This document shows, in pieces, positions 17,110 through 25,201 of a stretch of 50,243 nucleotides of DNA. The translations under genes and the position numbers were made by a program. This DNA is from Mucilaginibacter dorajii. Its GTDB lineage: Bacteria; Bacteroidota; Bacteroidia; Sphingobacteriales; Sphingobacteriaceae. Numbering within the stretch: position 1 is the first letter of the stretch; the number at the start of each line of letters is the position of its first letter. The stretch covers positions 1-50,243 of the forward strand of contig NZ_JANTYS010000036.1 in NCBI RefSeq assembly GCF_024808255.1, in the 5' to 3' direction. A model generated the notes under the pieces. It did not search any database. It was not told where the DNA came from and worked only from the letters and a program-made list of their open reading frames with translations.

Positions 17110-18279
17110 ATGAAAATTATAACCTGTTGCCTTATATCACTATTAACGGCATCTGTTTGTTTTGCCCAAAATTTCTCCTTTAACCAGGGTGGCGTTAAAA
17201 ATGCAGGCTATTATGAGGAAATCCCTTTTGAAAATGTTAACGGGAGGATATTTGTTTACCCCCAGCTGGCTGGCAGGAAGTATAAGTTTATTTTAGATAC
17301 AGGTTCGCCTACTAACATCAGTAAAGCCTTGGCTACCCAATTGGGCCTGTCTGTGATCAGTAAAAATGTTGCACGTGATTCCAATGGCAACAAAGACTCT
17401 TTGATCGCAGTAAATCTGAAAGAAATTAAATTAGGTAACCTGACATTTAATGATGTGCCTGCGGGGACGTTGGAATCTCAATTGTATAAATGCTGGGAAA
17501 TTGATGGGGTTATTGGCAGCAACATGCTGCGTAACTCCATTGTACAAATAGCAAGCGATAAGCGCTTGCTCATTATTACCGATCAACCGGATAAACTGAA
17601 GTTAGATCCCAAACACAGCGTACCGTTAAAAGCTTCAGCAGGGCAGAGCGATCCGGTTATTACCGTAAAATTAAACAATAAAGTAAACCTGTACCTGGAG
17701 TTCGACTCTGGCGATAATGCTTTTTTAAGGATGACTGAGGACATCATGAACCAACTTACTAAATACAATGCCTATGAAGTACTGTCAAAGGGGTATGGTG
17801 CCAACCAGTTTGGCGTGATGGGTTTGCAACAAAATGCCGAGAAGTATCTCATTAAAATTCCAAGCTTAAAAATAGGGCTTGCCCGGTTTGATAATACCAT
17901 AACCTCAACAAATAAGGTAAGCAACCCGGCTATTGGCAGTAAACTGTTTGATTACGGTACCGTTACGCTCGATTTTATGCACGGCAGGTTTTACTTTGAT
18001 GCAACTAATGAGGTTAATGATCTTAATGCAAAACAATGGCCATTTGAACCGGCGATAATTGGCGATAAACTGGTAGTCGGCGTTGTTTTTGAAAAGGCGA
18101 TGACCCTGGTAAAGCCAGAACAGCAAATTATAGCTATTGACGATAAGGATTTTTCGACTGTTGATTTTTGCTATATGCTCAACAATGGCAGGTATATCCT
18201 TGGCGCAAAAGAATCTGCAACTTTTACCATTAAGGATGCGCAGGGGAATGTAAAAAAGATAGAGGTTAAGAAGGAGTGA
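17110..18279 (+). CDS. retropepsin-like aspartyl protease with PDZ-like tail
   Basis: The 389-residue protein has a signal peptide (KIITCCLISLLTASVCFAQ). A first aspartyl-protease half carries Asp63-Thr-Gly (FILDTGSPTNIS), and a second half carries Asp199-Ser-Gly (LEFDSGDNAF), so both active-site loops lie in one chain. The C-terminal 80 residues resemble a PDZ domain (VKPEQQIIAIDDKDFSTVD). Similar periplasmic proteins are common in Bacteroidota. Target peptides are unknown. It is divergent from the C45 hydrolase, with a 122-base shared upstream region in which no firm promoter was recognised. Confidence 0.83.
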   Translation: MKIITCCLISLLTASVCFAQNFSFNQGGVKNAGYYEEIPFENVNGRIFVYPQLAGRKYKFILDTGSPTNISKALATQLGLSVISKNVARDSNGNKDSLIAVNLKEIKLGNLTFNDVPAGTLESQLYKCWEIDGVIGSNMLRNSIVQIASDKRLLIITDQPDKLKLDPKHSVPLKASAGQSDPVITVKLNNKVNLYLEFDSGDNAFLRMTEDIMNQLTKYNAYEVLSKGYGANQFGVMGLQQNAEKYLIKIPSLKIGLARFDNTITSTNKVSNPAIGSKLFDYGTVTLDFMHGRFYFDATNEVNDLNAKQWPFEPAIIGDKLVVGVVFEKAMTLVKPEQQIIAIDDKDFSTVDFCYMLNNGRYILGAKESATFTIKDAQGNVKKIEVKKE

Positions 18280-18333
18280 AGGAAGGCGGCTTACTACGCT
18301 TGGTTATGCTTTTCATTGTTACAGAAAAATGTA

Positions 18334-18341
18334 TAAATTTG
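18334..18341 (+). promoter_or_regulatory. -7 element TAAATTTG of the RelB-like gene
   Basis: TAAATTTG, identical to the -7 elements of the VapBC and HicBA loci in this window, ends only 4 bases before the antitoxin ATG at 18346. A TTG lies at 18316-18318, somewhat close for a -33. Transcription would start at or within a base or two of the start codon, implying a leaderless message. Confidence 0.5.
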
Positions 18342-18345
18342 TTAT

Positions 18346-18576
18346 ATGACAACGCTTACTATCGAAATATCTGAAAAGGCAGGAAAAACACTTGCCGATC
18401 TGGTTGAACAGTTGGGGGGCAAGGTAATTTCTGTTAAAGAAGATAAAAAGCAAAGTAAGGCTGCAAAAAAGGAACAGATACTGAAAGACCTGGAAGAATC
18501 TGTGCAATTTGTAAAACAGCATCAGGCAGGTAAGGTGGAAGCTAAATCAATAGAGCAGTTATTAAATGAGCTTTAA
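18346..18576 (+). CDS. RelB/DUF2683-like antitoxin, orphaned
   Basis: This is a 76-residue, Lys/Glu-rich protein. The N-terminal TLTIEISEKAGKTLADLVEQ resembles the DNA-binding arm of small Bacteroidota antitoxins, and the C-terminal half is a helical toxin-wrapping segment. Its last 11 bases overlap the start of a RelE-type toxin frame, as in an intact TA pair, but that toxin is cut short. The antitoxin may persist as an orphan. Confidence 0.72.
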   Translation: MTTLTIEISEKAGKTLADLVEQLGGKVISVKEDKKQSKAAKKEQILKDLEESVQFVKQHQAGKVEAKSIEQLLNEL

Positions 18577-18718
18577 AATTTTACCTACGCCTCTGTTTGA
18601 AAAGGAACTAAAAAAGCTTGCCAAAAAATATCCCTCAATAAAAACAGATCTTAAAGCTCTTGTAGCCGAACTCATAGCAAAATGGAGATGTATGTGGCAT
18701 ATTGCAGGCATTGGTTAA
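18566..18718 (+). pseudogene. RelE-like toxin, 3'-truncated
   Basis: The frame starts with ATGAGC overlapping the antitoxin and encodes SFKILPTPLFEKELKKLAKK, then YPSIKTDLKALVAEL, a typical RelE/ParE N-terminus. After about 36 residues the homology ends, near 18670-18675. The remaining 14 codons to the stop are the antisense of a different gene (DUF433 remnant). The catalytic C-terminal two-thirds is missing, so the toxin is dead. Confidence 0.78.
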
Positions 18719-18882
18719 CGTCCTCCAACTCTAACGCCGGGTATTTCTCAATAATCTCGCTTTTTTTCATTCCATTCGCAATAAGATTCAGTATCAATGA
18801 TACAGTTATACGCATGCCCCTAATGCACGCTTTGCCAATTCATTATATCGGGATTTGATGTTATGCGATTAAGAGTCAACAT
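18672..18882 (-). pseudogene. DUF433 protein (antitoxin-like), frameshifted and truncated
   Basis: On the minus strand the reading starts at 18882 (LTLNRITSNPDIMN), shifts frame at about 18837-18840, where one extra T breaks it, and continues as GKACIRGMRITVSLILNLIA, then NGMKKSEIIEKYPALELEDV and QCLQYA to a stop at 18672. These are the classic DUF433 motifs (GKPCIRGxRVTV; YPxLxxxDI). In intact loci DUF433 precedes a DUF5615 PIN-like toxin; no toxin is found here. The end runs into the RelE remnant. It was found by reading the reverse strand across frames. Confidence 0.82.
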
Positions 18883-19004
18883 ATGTCTTTTTAGTGAAAA
18901 CAGGCAAAATTATCTAAAATGATCACTTATAAATTCGTTAGTGATCATGTGAATAATAGCTTGTTCACAATATTGCATTTGAAAGTAAATCGATTAGTTG
19001 AATC

Positions 19005-19067
19005 GCGCAAAGACGCTGGAGCGCAAAGCAATTCATTATTTCTCTTGGCGTCCTGGCGTCTTTGCGC
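19005..19067. repeat. inverted repeat GCGCAAAGACGC
   Basis: GCGCAAAGACGC at 19005-19016 and its exact complement GCGTCTTTGCGC at 19056-19067 flank a 39-base loop that itself contains GCGCAAAG and a GGCGTCCTGGCGTC direct repeat. It is a typical dispersed hairpin. The rest of the gene-free stretch 18883-19240 holds only this element and the repeat at 19151-19233. Confidence 0.7.
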
Positions 19068-19150
19068 ACAAACTAATTCTTCTTTTTATTTGGAGTATGT
19101 CAAAAGCTATTTCCCTGTGTTTGAATAACGTAAATGAATAACCCTTTTTA

Positions 19151-19233
19151 GCAATAGGGATAGAAACGGATACCGGCCCGTGATTAAGGCCTTGTGTAGT
19201 ATGAGTGAATAGCCCGAGCCGCAGGCATTGCCC
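19151..19233 (+). repeat. dispersed ~80-nt repeat, copy A
   Basis: This shares with the blocks at 37381-37460 and (inverted) 46503-46593 an ordered set of words: GGATAG, GGATACCGGCC, TTAAGGCC, GTATGAG, GCCGCAGGCA and GCCCTT. GGCC...GGCC and GGGC/GCCC allow folding. It lies directly after the stop of the minus-strand gene 19242-20267. Confidence 0.7.
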
Positions 19234-19241
19234 TTAAAATA

Positions 19242-20267
19242 TTAATTGAGCGTTTTCATGCCGTTATTTATCATTTCGGCAAATGCTTCGTAACTATCAA
19301 TATTCATCAATATGGTGCTAACCATTTTGCTTTTACCATAAAGTTTATCTACCTGTACTGGTTTTTTGAAGGTTATAAGGAGGTTGCCGCTGCTTTTTAT
19401 TATTCCTCCTTTTAAATAACTCTCGTCTGAATGATAGTCATTAACAATTTTGCTTACCGAACTGATGTTAGCTATATCAACTATTGCCCGCCAGCGTAGG
19501 CCTGTGCGCAAAAGCAAGGTAGTTTGGTTTATTTCTACTTTTCTTTTAATCACCGCCGATAGATCGGCAACCAGGAAAATAACGCCATAAAGGGTAAGCC
19601 CGGTAGCTATCATAGCTGCCATGTGGCTCCATTTTAACAGCAGCAGGTGAAAAGCAAATGTTTCTACCATGATGGCCACAAAAAGGATACACCATATAGC
19701 TATATAGCCATAATCTTTATGGGTGCTAAATGAGCGGCTTTGGGTAAGGGCCGGTTGTTCTTGTTTCCACGATAGTAAGCCATATTTTAAAACAGCCAGT
19801 TCCGAAGCTATAATTTTTACGCCTAAGGAATCGCCCAGGGTGTTGGTCATTGCCAGGCGTAAGTTATAAATAGGATCGGGGAGGAGTGCCTTTTGTACTT
19901 TATAGGCTACGCGCAACCTGTTGATTTTGGTGAAGGCATAAATAATAAAAAGGAGTTCGGCAAGGGCCGATAGTTTACGAATTTGCAAAATGTATGTTTT
20001 TTGCTGTGCCGGAAGTAACAGGTAAGCAATAACCGAACAAATGCTTATCACAAACAGTAACCGCTTTGCCGAAGCTTTTGACGGGCGGATAATGATAAGG
20101 TAGTATAATGCCGGGAAAGTGACGATAAAATCGGCCAGCAAGCCATCGGCAACTTTATCTCTTACATTTAATGCTACGGCATGAAGCAATATCCATCCGC
20201 CAAAAAATATCAAAATAGCTATTATGCTGATCAAAATAACGTTTCGGAAAAGGGAGGTTGCAGGCAT
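19242..20267 (-). CDS. multi-pass membrane protein of unknown function
   Basis: The 341-residue protein has about six to seven hydrophobic segments: around residues 10-30, 45-60, 68-85, 95-112, then, after a charged middle region of some 70 residues, 185-205, 210-225 and 230-240. The C-terminal 100 residues are soluble and beta-rich with ISSVSKI, LLITFKKPVQVDKLYG, resembling a bacterial PH-like module. No enzymatic motif is seen. It has its own promoter facing away from the ribosomal cluster. Confidence 0.72.
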   Translation of the reverse strand: MPATSLFRNVILISIIAILIFFGGWILLHAVALNVRDKVADGLLADFIVTFPALYYLIIIRPSKASAKRLLFVISICSVIAYLLLPAQQKTYILQIRKLSALAELLFIIYAFTKINRLRVAYKVQKALLPDPIYNLRLAMTNTLGDSLGVKIIASELAVLKYGLLSWKQEQPALTQSRSFSTHKDYGYIAIWCILFVAIMVETFAFHLLLLKWSHMAAMIATGLTLYGVIFLVADLSAVIKRKVEINQTTLLLRTGLRWRAIVDIANISSVSKIVNDYHSDESYLKGGIIKSSGNLLITFKKPVQVDKLYGKSKMVSTILMNIDSYEAFAEMINNGMKTLN

Positions 20268-20282
20268 GATATATTGTTTTTA

Positions 20283-20314
20283 CAAATCTAATTTTATGAC
20301 ATCGGGTTGGCCAA
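20283..20314 (-). promoter_or_regulatory. Bacteroidota-type promoter of the membrane-protein gene
   Basis: On the minus strand TTG (20314-20312) is followed after 21 bases by TAGATTTG (20290-20283), an exact TAnnTTTG. The start codon lies 15 bases downstream, so the leader is about 10 nt. Confidence 0.65.
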
Positions 20315-20493
20315 CGCGCGTAATTTGATGCCCGTTATTTTTGTACCGGTGTGCTAATGTTAACGTGCGGCAAAATACAACAAACTCCTTTCTTTTTGTA
20401 CTACTTTAAACCAATTAGGCTCCAATAAGATAGCCCGAAACCGCCAGTTAAAACAATGATATAAAAATTATAAAAAAATAACGCACTAACTAT

Positions 20494-20523
20494 TTGATTA
20501 TTACTGTAAAGTTTCTATCTTTG
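20494..20523 (+). promoter_or_regulatory. promoter of the ribosomal protein cluster
   Basis: TTG at 20494-20496 and TATCTTTG at 20516-20523 are separated by 19 bases, matching the Bacteroidota -33/-7 consensus. It precedes rplC by 74 bases, giving a leader of about 68 nt. It would drive the whole S10-spc-alpha cluster together with any internal promoters. Confidence 0.75.
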
Positions 20524-20556
20524 CCATCCCTTTCGGGGGGAATAATATGTCTTGAA

Positions 20557-20574
20557 CGAAGCCCTACTGCTTCG
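20557..20574 (+). promoter_or_regulatory. leader hairpin upstream of rplC
   Basis: CGAAGC and GCTTCG form a 6-bp stem with loop CCTACT, between the promoter and rplC. A weaker CCC/GGG stem lies just before it at 20528-20540. Ribosomal leaders often bind an r-protein (L4 in E. coli); a link here is only suggested by position. Confidence 0.45.
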
Positions 20575-20597
20575 ATGGACACAAATAAATTAAAGAA

Positions 20598-21215
20598 ATG
20601 TCAGGAATTATTGGTAAAAAAGTAGGAATGACCAGCATTTTCGACGAAACAGGGAAGAATATTCCTTGCACCGTAATCGAAGCTGGCCCTTGCGTGGTAA
20701 CACAAGTTAAGTCTGTAGATACAGACGGATATGCTGCTGTACAGCTGGCATATGGCGACAAAAAGGAAAAAAACACTTCTGGTCCGTTAAAAGGACACTT
20801 CCAAAAAGCCGGTACAACTCCAAAGCGTAAGCTTGTTGAATTCAAAACTTTCGAGGACGAAAAATCATTAGGTGACACTGTTACTGTTGAGATTTTCGCT
20901 GCGGGAGATTTTGTTGATGTAGTTGGTACTTCAAAAGGTAAAGGATTTCAGGGTGTGGTAAAACGTCATGGTTTTGCTGGTGTGGGTATGCAAACTCACG
21001 GTCAGCACAATCGTTTACGTGCGCCGGGTTCTTTGGGTGCGTCATCATGGCCATCGCGTGTATTTAAAGGCATGCGCATGGCAGGTCAAACCGGTAACGT
21101 TCGTGTTAAAACGCAGAACTTACAAGTGGTTAAGGTTTACGCTGAGCAAAACCTGTTGGTTGTTAAAGGTTCCATCCCTGGAGCCAAGGGTTCATTCGTA
21201 ATAGTGGATAAATAA
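20598..21215 (+). CDS. rplC: 50S ribosomal protein L3
   Basis: L3 binds 23S rRNA near the peptidyl-transferase centre and helps start 50S assembly. The 205-residue product begins GIIGKKVGMTSIFDE and carries the long-loop signature GKGFQGVVKRHGF...QTHGQHNR. It is the first gene of the cluster. rpsJ (S10), which precedes it in most bacteria, is absent: the 330 bases upstream hold only the promoter and leader. It ends one base before rplD. Confidence 0.97.
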   Translation: MSGIIGKKVGMTSIFDETGKNIPCTVIEAGPCVVTQVKSVDTDGYAAVQLAYGDKKEKNTSGPLKGHFQKAGTTPKRKLVEFKTFEDEKSLGDTVTVEIFAAGDFVDVVGTSKGKGFQGVVKRHGFAGVGMQTHGQHNRLRAPGSLGASSWPSRVFKGMRMAGQTGNVRVKTQNLQVVKVYAEQNLLVVKGSIPGAKGSFVIVDK

Positions 21216-21216
21216 G

Positions 21217-21846
21217 ATGGAAGTAAACGTATTAAACGTATCAGGTAAAGAAACAGGTGCCAAGGTGCAGCTTCCTGAGTCGGTATTCGGTATTGAACCA
21301 AACGATCACGCGATCTATCTTGATGTTAAGCAGTTTTTAGCTAACCAACGTCAGGGTACACACAAATCAAAACAGCGTAACGAGATTGCAGGTTCAACCC
21401 GCAAATTATATAAACAAAAAGGTACAGGTGGTGCCCGTGCAGGTAGCGTTAAATCTCCATTATTTAATGGTGGTGGTCGCGTTTTCGGTCCGCAACCACG
21501 CGATTACAGCTTCAAGTTAAACAAGAAGTTAAAATCACTGGCCCGTAAATCGGCTTTATCATACAAAGCAAAGGATAACAACATTTTAGTATTGGAAGAT
21601 TTTAATTTTGATAACATCAAAACTAAAACTTACATTAAAATGGAGGCTGATCTGAATGTTACTAATGACAAAACATTATTAGTAGTAGCAGCTGCCGAAA
21701 ATAACAATGTGTATTTATCAAGCAGAAACCTGAAGAAAACTAAAGTAATTTCAGTTGAGCAGCTAAACACTTATGATGTGTTAAACGCTGGTAAATTGTT
21801 ATTAACTACAGGCGCTGTAAAAACTTTGGAGGAAGCATTAGCTTAA
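21217..21846 (+). CDS. rplD: 50S ribosomal protein L4
   Basis: L4 (209 residues) lines the exit tunnel and in E. coli also represses the S10 operon. The conserved loop KQKGTGGARAGSVKSPLFNG, then GGRVFGPQPRDYS is intact, with the family Arg/Gly pattern. The spacing of one base to rplC and six to rplW implies tight co-translation. Confidence 0.97.
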   Translation: MEVNVLNVSGKETGAKVQLPESVFGIEPNDHAIYLDVKQFLANQRQGTHKSKQRNEIAGSTRKLYKQKGTGGARAGSVKSPLFNGGGRVFGPQPRDYSFKLNKKLKSLARKSALSYKAKDNNILVLEDFNFDNIKTKTYIKMEADLNVTNDKTLLVVAAAENNNVYLSSRNLKKTKVISVEQLNTYDVLNAGKLLLTTGAVKTLEEALA

Positions 21847-21852
21847 GTAATT

Positions 21853-22143
21853 ATGGAAATTTTAAAGAAACCCCTACTTACTGAAAAAGTAACTCAATTA
21901 ACCGAGAAACTTAACCGTTATGCTTTCAAAGTTGATCACAGAGCAAACAAAATTCAGATTAAAGGTGCCATTGAGGCAATGTATGGTGTAAACGTTAAGG
22001 CGGTAAACACCATGAAATATGTCGGCAAACTTAAAACTCGCAACACTAAGGCAGGCGCCGTACAAGGCCGCATTGCAACTTACAAAAAAGCGATCATTAC
22101 GTTAAACGCCGGTCAAGTAATTGATTTTTACAGCAATATATAA
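21853..22143 (+). CDS. rplW: 50S ribosomal protein L23
   Basis: L23 (96 residues) sits at the tunnel exit and docks trigger factor and SRP. The start KKPLLTEKVTQL and the motif YAFKVDHRANKIQIKGAIE, then YGVNVKAVNTM are standard. It is followed by rplB after seven bases. Confidence 0.97.
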   Translation: MEILKKPLLTEKVTQLTEKLNRYAFKVDHRANKIQIKGAIEAMYGVNVKAVNTMKYVGKLKTRNTKAGAVQGRIATYKKAIITLNAGQVIDFYSNI

Positions 22144-22150
22144 TTAAGAC

Positions 22151-22978
22151 ATGGCAGTAAAGAGATTTAAACCGGTTACCCCGGGTACCCGCTTCAGAGT
22201 TGACGTATCTAACTCAGATATTACAACAAACGTTCCTGAAAAGTCGTTGGTTGTATCAGCCAACACAAGATCGGGCGGACGTAACAACAGCGGTAAAATG
22301 ACTATGCGCTACATGGGTGGTGGTCATAAACAAGCATATAGGCTGATTGATTTCAAACGTAATAAATTTAACATCCCGGCAAAAGTTGCAACTATTGAGT
22401 ATGATCCTAACAGATCTGCACGTATAGCACTGTTACACTTTGTTGATGGTGAAAAACGATACATGATAGCTCCGGAAGGCTTAACAGTTGGAACGGTAGT
22501 TGTATCTGGCGAGGGCGCAGCACCAGAGGTTGGTAATACCATGCCTTTGAAAAACATCCCGTTAGGTTCTATCATTCACAACATTGAGTTAAACCCAGGC
22601 CAGGGTGGTGTTATTGCCCGTAGCGCCGGTACTTACGCTCAGCTTTCAGCACGTGATGGCAAATATGCTATTATCAAATTGCCTTCAGGCGAAACACGTA
22701 TGATATTGTCAACTTGTTTGGCAACTATCGGTACCGTTTCAAATGGCGAAAGAGCAAACGCGGTGTTAGGTAAAGCTGGTCGCAAACGTTGGTTAGGCCG
22801 CAGGCCGCGTGTTCGTGGTGTTGCCATGAACCCGGTAGATCACCCTATGGGTGGTGGTGAGGGTAGAGCCTCAGGTGGTCATCCACGTTCACGTAAAGGT
22901 TTGTTAGCTAAAGGCTACAAAACTCGTGATAAGAAAAAAGGGTCGGATCGTTATATCATTGAAAGAAGGAAAAAATAA
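22151..22978 (+). CDS. rplB: 50S ribosomal protein L2
   Basis: L2 (275 residues) supports subunit joining and the peptidyl-transferase centre. The C-terminal block GVAMNPVDHPMGGGEGR contains the conserved His needed in the family. Length is normal. Its stop overlaps the rpsS start by one base (TAATG). Confidence 0.98.
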   Translation: MAVKRFKPVTPGTRFRVDVSNSDITTNVPEKSLVVSANTRSGGRNNSGKMTMRYMGGGHKQAYRLIDFKRNKFNIPAKVATIEYDPNRSARIALLHFVDGEKRYMIAPEGLTVGTVVVSGEGAAPEVGNTMPLKNIPLGSIIHNIELNPGQGGVIARSAGTYAQLSARDGKYAIIKLPSGETRMILSTCLATIGTVSNGERANAVLGKAGRKRWLGRRPRVRGVAMNPVDHPMGGGEGRASGGHPRSRKGLLAKGYKTRDKKKGSDRYIIERRKK

Positions 22979-23244
22979 TGGCACGTTCAATTAAAAAAGG
23001 ACCTTATATTGATCATAACCTGGAAAGAAAAGTTCTTACCTTGAATGAATCAAGCAAAAAATCAGTTGTAAAAACATGGTCACGTCGTTCCATGATCTCT
23101 CCTGATTTCGTTGGTCACACATTCGCAGTACACAATGGTAACAAGTTTATCCCTGTGTACGTAACAGAAAACATGGTTGGTCACAAGTTGGGAGAATTTG
23201 CTCCAACCCGTACATTCCGCGGTCACGCAGAAAAGAAAAAATAA
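22978..23244 (+). CDS. rpsS: 30S ribosomal protein S19
   Basis: S19 (88 residues) binds 16S rRNA with S13 in the head of the 30S. ARSIKKGPYIDHNL and GHKLGEFAPTRTFRGH are family blocks. Overlap with rplB (one base) and a 3-base gap to rplV show a compact operon. Confidence 0.97.
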   Translation: MARSIKKGPYIDHNLERKVLTLNESSKKSVVKTWSRRSMISPDFVGHTFAVHNGNKFIPVYVTENMVGHKLGEFAPTRTFRGHAEKKK

Positions 23245-23247
23245 GGC

Positions 23248-23676
23248 ATGGAAGCAACAACTAAAATCAAAAAGTCTGTACTGATCAGACAGCAAAAAGA
23301 AGCTGCAAAAGCCATTGTTGGCGGCGCTTCAGTTGCTAAACTACAGGATTGCCCAACCTCACCACGTAAAATGCGTTTGGTGGTTGATCTGATCCGTGGC
23401 GAAAACGTTGAGAAAGCGTTAGCTATACTGAAATTTACAAATAAAGAAGCTGCTATTCGTGTAGAGAAACTTTTGTTATCAGCTATCAAAAACTGGGAAG
23501 CAAAAAACGAAGGCAAACGTGTTGAAGAAGCAGGTTTATTTGTAAAAGAAATTTCAGTAGGTGGTGGCCGTCAGCTTAAAAGGTTACGCCCTGCTCCGCA
23601 AGGAAGAGGATACCGTATCCGTAAACGCTCAAATCACGTAACACTTATTGTGGATAGTAAAAACGATAACAATTAA
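23248..23676 (+). CDS. rplV: 50S ribosomal protein L22
   Basis: L22 (142 residues) contacts all 23S domains and reaches into the exit tunnel with its beta-hairpin (the RLRPAPQGRGYRIRKRSNHV region near the C-terminus). It is longer than the E. coli protein (110) through an N-terminal Lys/Ala-rich stretch of about 25 residues, common in Bacteroidota. Confidence 0.96.
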   Translation: MEATTKIKKSVLIRQQKEAAKAIVGGASVAKLQDCPTSPRKMRLVVDLIRGENVEKALAILKFTNKEAAIRVEKLLLSAIKNWEAKNEGKRVEEAGLFVKEISVGGGRQLKRLRPAPQGRGYRIRKRSNHVTLIVDSKNDNN

Positions 23677-23682
23677 TTTGAA

Positions 23683-24597
23683 ATGGGACAGAAAGCACAT
23701 CCAATAGGTAACAGATTAGGAATCATCAGAGGTTGGGATTCTAATTGGTTCGGTGGCAATCATTATGCCGACAAATTAGTTGAAGACGAAAAAATCCGCA
23801 AATATCTTTCAGCTCGTATCGCTAAAGGTGGCGTATCAAAAGTAGTTATTGAACGTACTTTAAAACGCATCACTGTAACTATCCACACTGCCCGTCCGGG
23901 TATTGTGATTGGTAAAGGCGGTGCCGAGGTTGATAAGATCAAAGAAGAGTTGAAAAAACTTACTAAAAAAGAAGTTCAGATCAACATTTTTGAGATCAAA
24001 CGCCCGGAGCTTGATGCACAATTAGTTGCAGAAGGTATCGCAAAACAATTAGAAGCACGTATCTCTTTCCGTCGTGCCATGAAAACTACTATCGCATCAA
24101 CCATGAGAATGGGTGCTGAAGGTATCAAGATCATGACATCTGGCAGGTTAGGCGGTGCCGAGATGGCACGTAGCGAACAATATAAAGAAGGTAGGATTCC
24201 TTTGCACACTTTCCGTGCCGATATTGACTACGCATTAGCAGAAGCATTAACTACTTATGGTAAAATAGGTGTTAAAGTATGGATCTGTAAAGGCGAAGTT
24301 TACGGCAAGCGCGATTTATCTCCAAACATTGGCGGTACAAGCAGCAGCAGCGGTAAAGGTGGCAGGCCAGAAGGCGCATCAGCAGGTTTCGGTGGCCGCG
24401 ACAATGCTCGTGGTGGCGAACGTGGTGGTGAGCGCAGAGGCGACAGGAAACCAGGTGGTGACCGCAGAGGTGGCCCGGGTGCAGGTGGCAACAATGGTCC
24501 TCGTGGTGGTGGTAACAGCCGTCCGGGTGGTCCAGGTGGCAACCGTCCAGGTGGTCAGGGAGGCGGCAATCGTCCAGGTGGCCCAGGAAAGAGATAA
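23683..24597 (+). CDS. rpsC: 30S ribosomal protein S3 with a Gly/Arg-rich C-terminal extension
   Basis: S3 forms the mRNA entry channel of the 30S. Residues 1-212 are standard, with the KH motif GRPGIVIGKGG-type (ARPGIVIGKGGAEVDKI at about 73-89) and the C-terminal core ending GEVYGKRDLSPN. Unusually, residues about 217-304 form an 88-residue low-complexity tail rich in Gly, Arg and Pro with repeated GGERRGDRK, RGGPG, SRPGGPGGNRPGG units, resembling eukaryotic RGG RNA-binding tails. E. coli S3 has 233 residues. The tail stays open in several frames because of its base bias. Confidence 0.95.
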   Translation: MGQKAHPIGNRLGIIRGWDSNWFGGNHYADKLVEDEKIRKYLSARIAKGGVSKVVIERTLKRITVTIHTARPGIVIGKGGAEVDKIKEELKKLTKKEVQINIFEIKRPELDAQLVAEGIAKQLEARISFRRAMKTTIASTMRMGAEGIKIMTSGRLGGAEMARSEQYKEGRIPLHTFRADIDYALAEALTTYGKIGVKVWICKGEVYGKRDLSPNIGGTSSSSGKGGRPEGASAGFGGRDNARGGERGGERRGDRKPGGDRRGGPGAGGNNGPRGGGNSRPGGPGGNRPGGQGGGNRPGGPGKR

Positions 24598-24645
24598 TAA
24601 TTAAAGTAGAAGACAAATATCGTAACGATATAAAAGTTTAAGAAA

Positions 24646-25068
24646 ATGCTACAGCCAAAAAGAACGAAGTTCAGAAAGATGCAAAAAGGCAGGATGAAAG
24701 GTTTAGCCACTCGTGGTGCTGAACTTTCATTCGGATCTTTCGGTGTAAAATCACTCGAGTCGGCATGGATCACCAGCCGCCAGATCGAGGCTGCACGTAT
24801 CGCTGTAACACGTTTTATGAAACGTGAAGGCCAGGTGTGGATCAGGATATTTCCTGACAAGCCTGTAACCAAAAAACCAGCAGAGGTACGTATGGGTAAA
24901 GGTAAAGGTGCTCCTGAGTACTGGGTAGCGGTAGTACGCCCCGGAAGGATCATCTTTGAAGCCGAAGGAGTGCCTTTGGAAGTTGCTAAAGAGGCTTTAC
25001 GCCTGGCAGCCCAAAAGCTTCCTGTACAAACAAGATTTATAGTACGTAGGGATTACGTAGAGGCATAA
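24646..25068 (+). CDS. rplP: 50S ribosomal protein L16
   Basis: L16 (140 residues) organises the A site and helps tRNA accommodation. The N-terminal LQPKRTKFRKMQKGRMKG and the block RMGKGKGAPEYWVAVV are family standard. A 48-base gap follows rpsC, and a 133-base repeat-bearing gap separates it from rpmC. Confidence 0.97.
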   Translation: MLQPKRTKFRKMQKGRMKGLATRGAELSFGSFGVKSLESAWITSRQIEAARIAVTRFMKREGQVWIRIFPDKPVTKKPAEVRMGKGKGAPEYWVAVVRPGRIIFEAEGVPLEVAKEALRLAAQKLPVQTRFIVRRDYVEA

Positions 25069-25079
25069 ATAATTGTTCG

Positions 25080-25186
25080 GAGTAGTTGAAAGGTTGTAAT
25101 GTTTAAAGGTTGAAAAACCATATTGATTTAACAACCGCCCCAAAAGGGAACTTTTTAACATTTCAACTTTCCAACTTTACAACGAA
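25080..25186. repeat. word-repeat hairpin inside the ribosomal operon (GTTGAAAGGTTG vocabulary)
   Basis: The left arm GTTGAAAGGTTGTAATG, then TTTAAAGGTTGAAAA at 25086-25117 is matched by the inverted TTTTTAACATTTCAAC, then TTTCCAACTTTACAAC at about 25151-25182. It fills the only sizeable gap between rplP and rpmC. Confidence 0.65.
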
Positions 25187-25201
25187 TAAAATAATAAGAA
25201 A

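Noticed and set aside
24269..24616. Long open frames on both strands over the rpsC tail
   Set aside because: They arise from the repeated Gly/Arg/Pro codons of the S3 tail. The products are low-complexity and have no sensible start or family.
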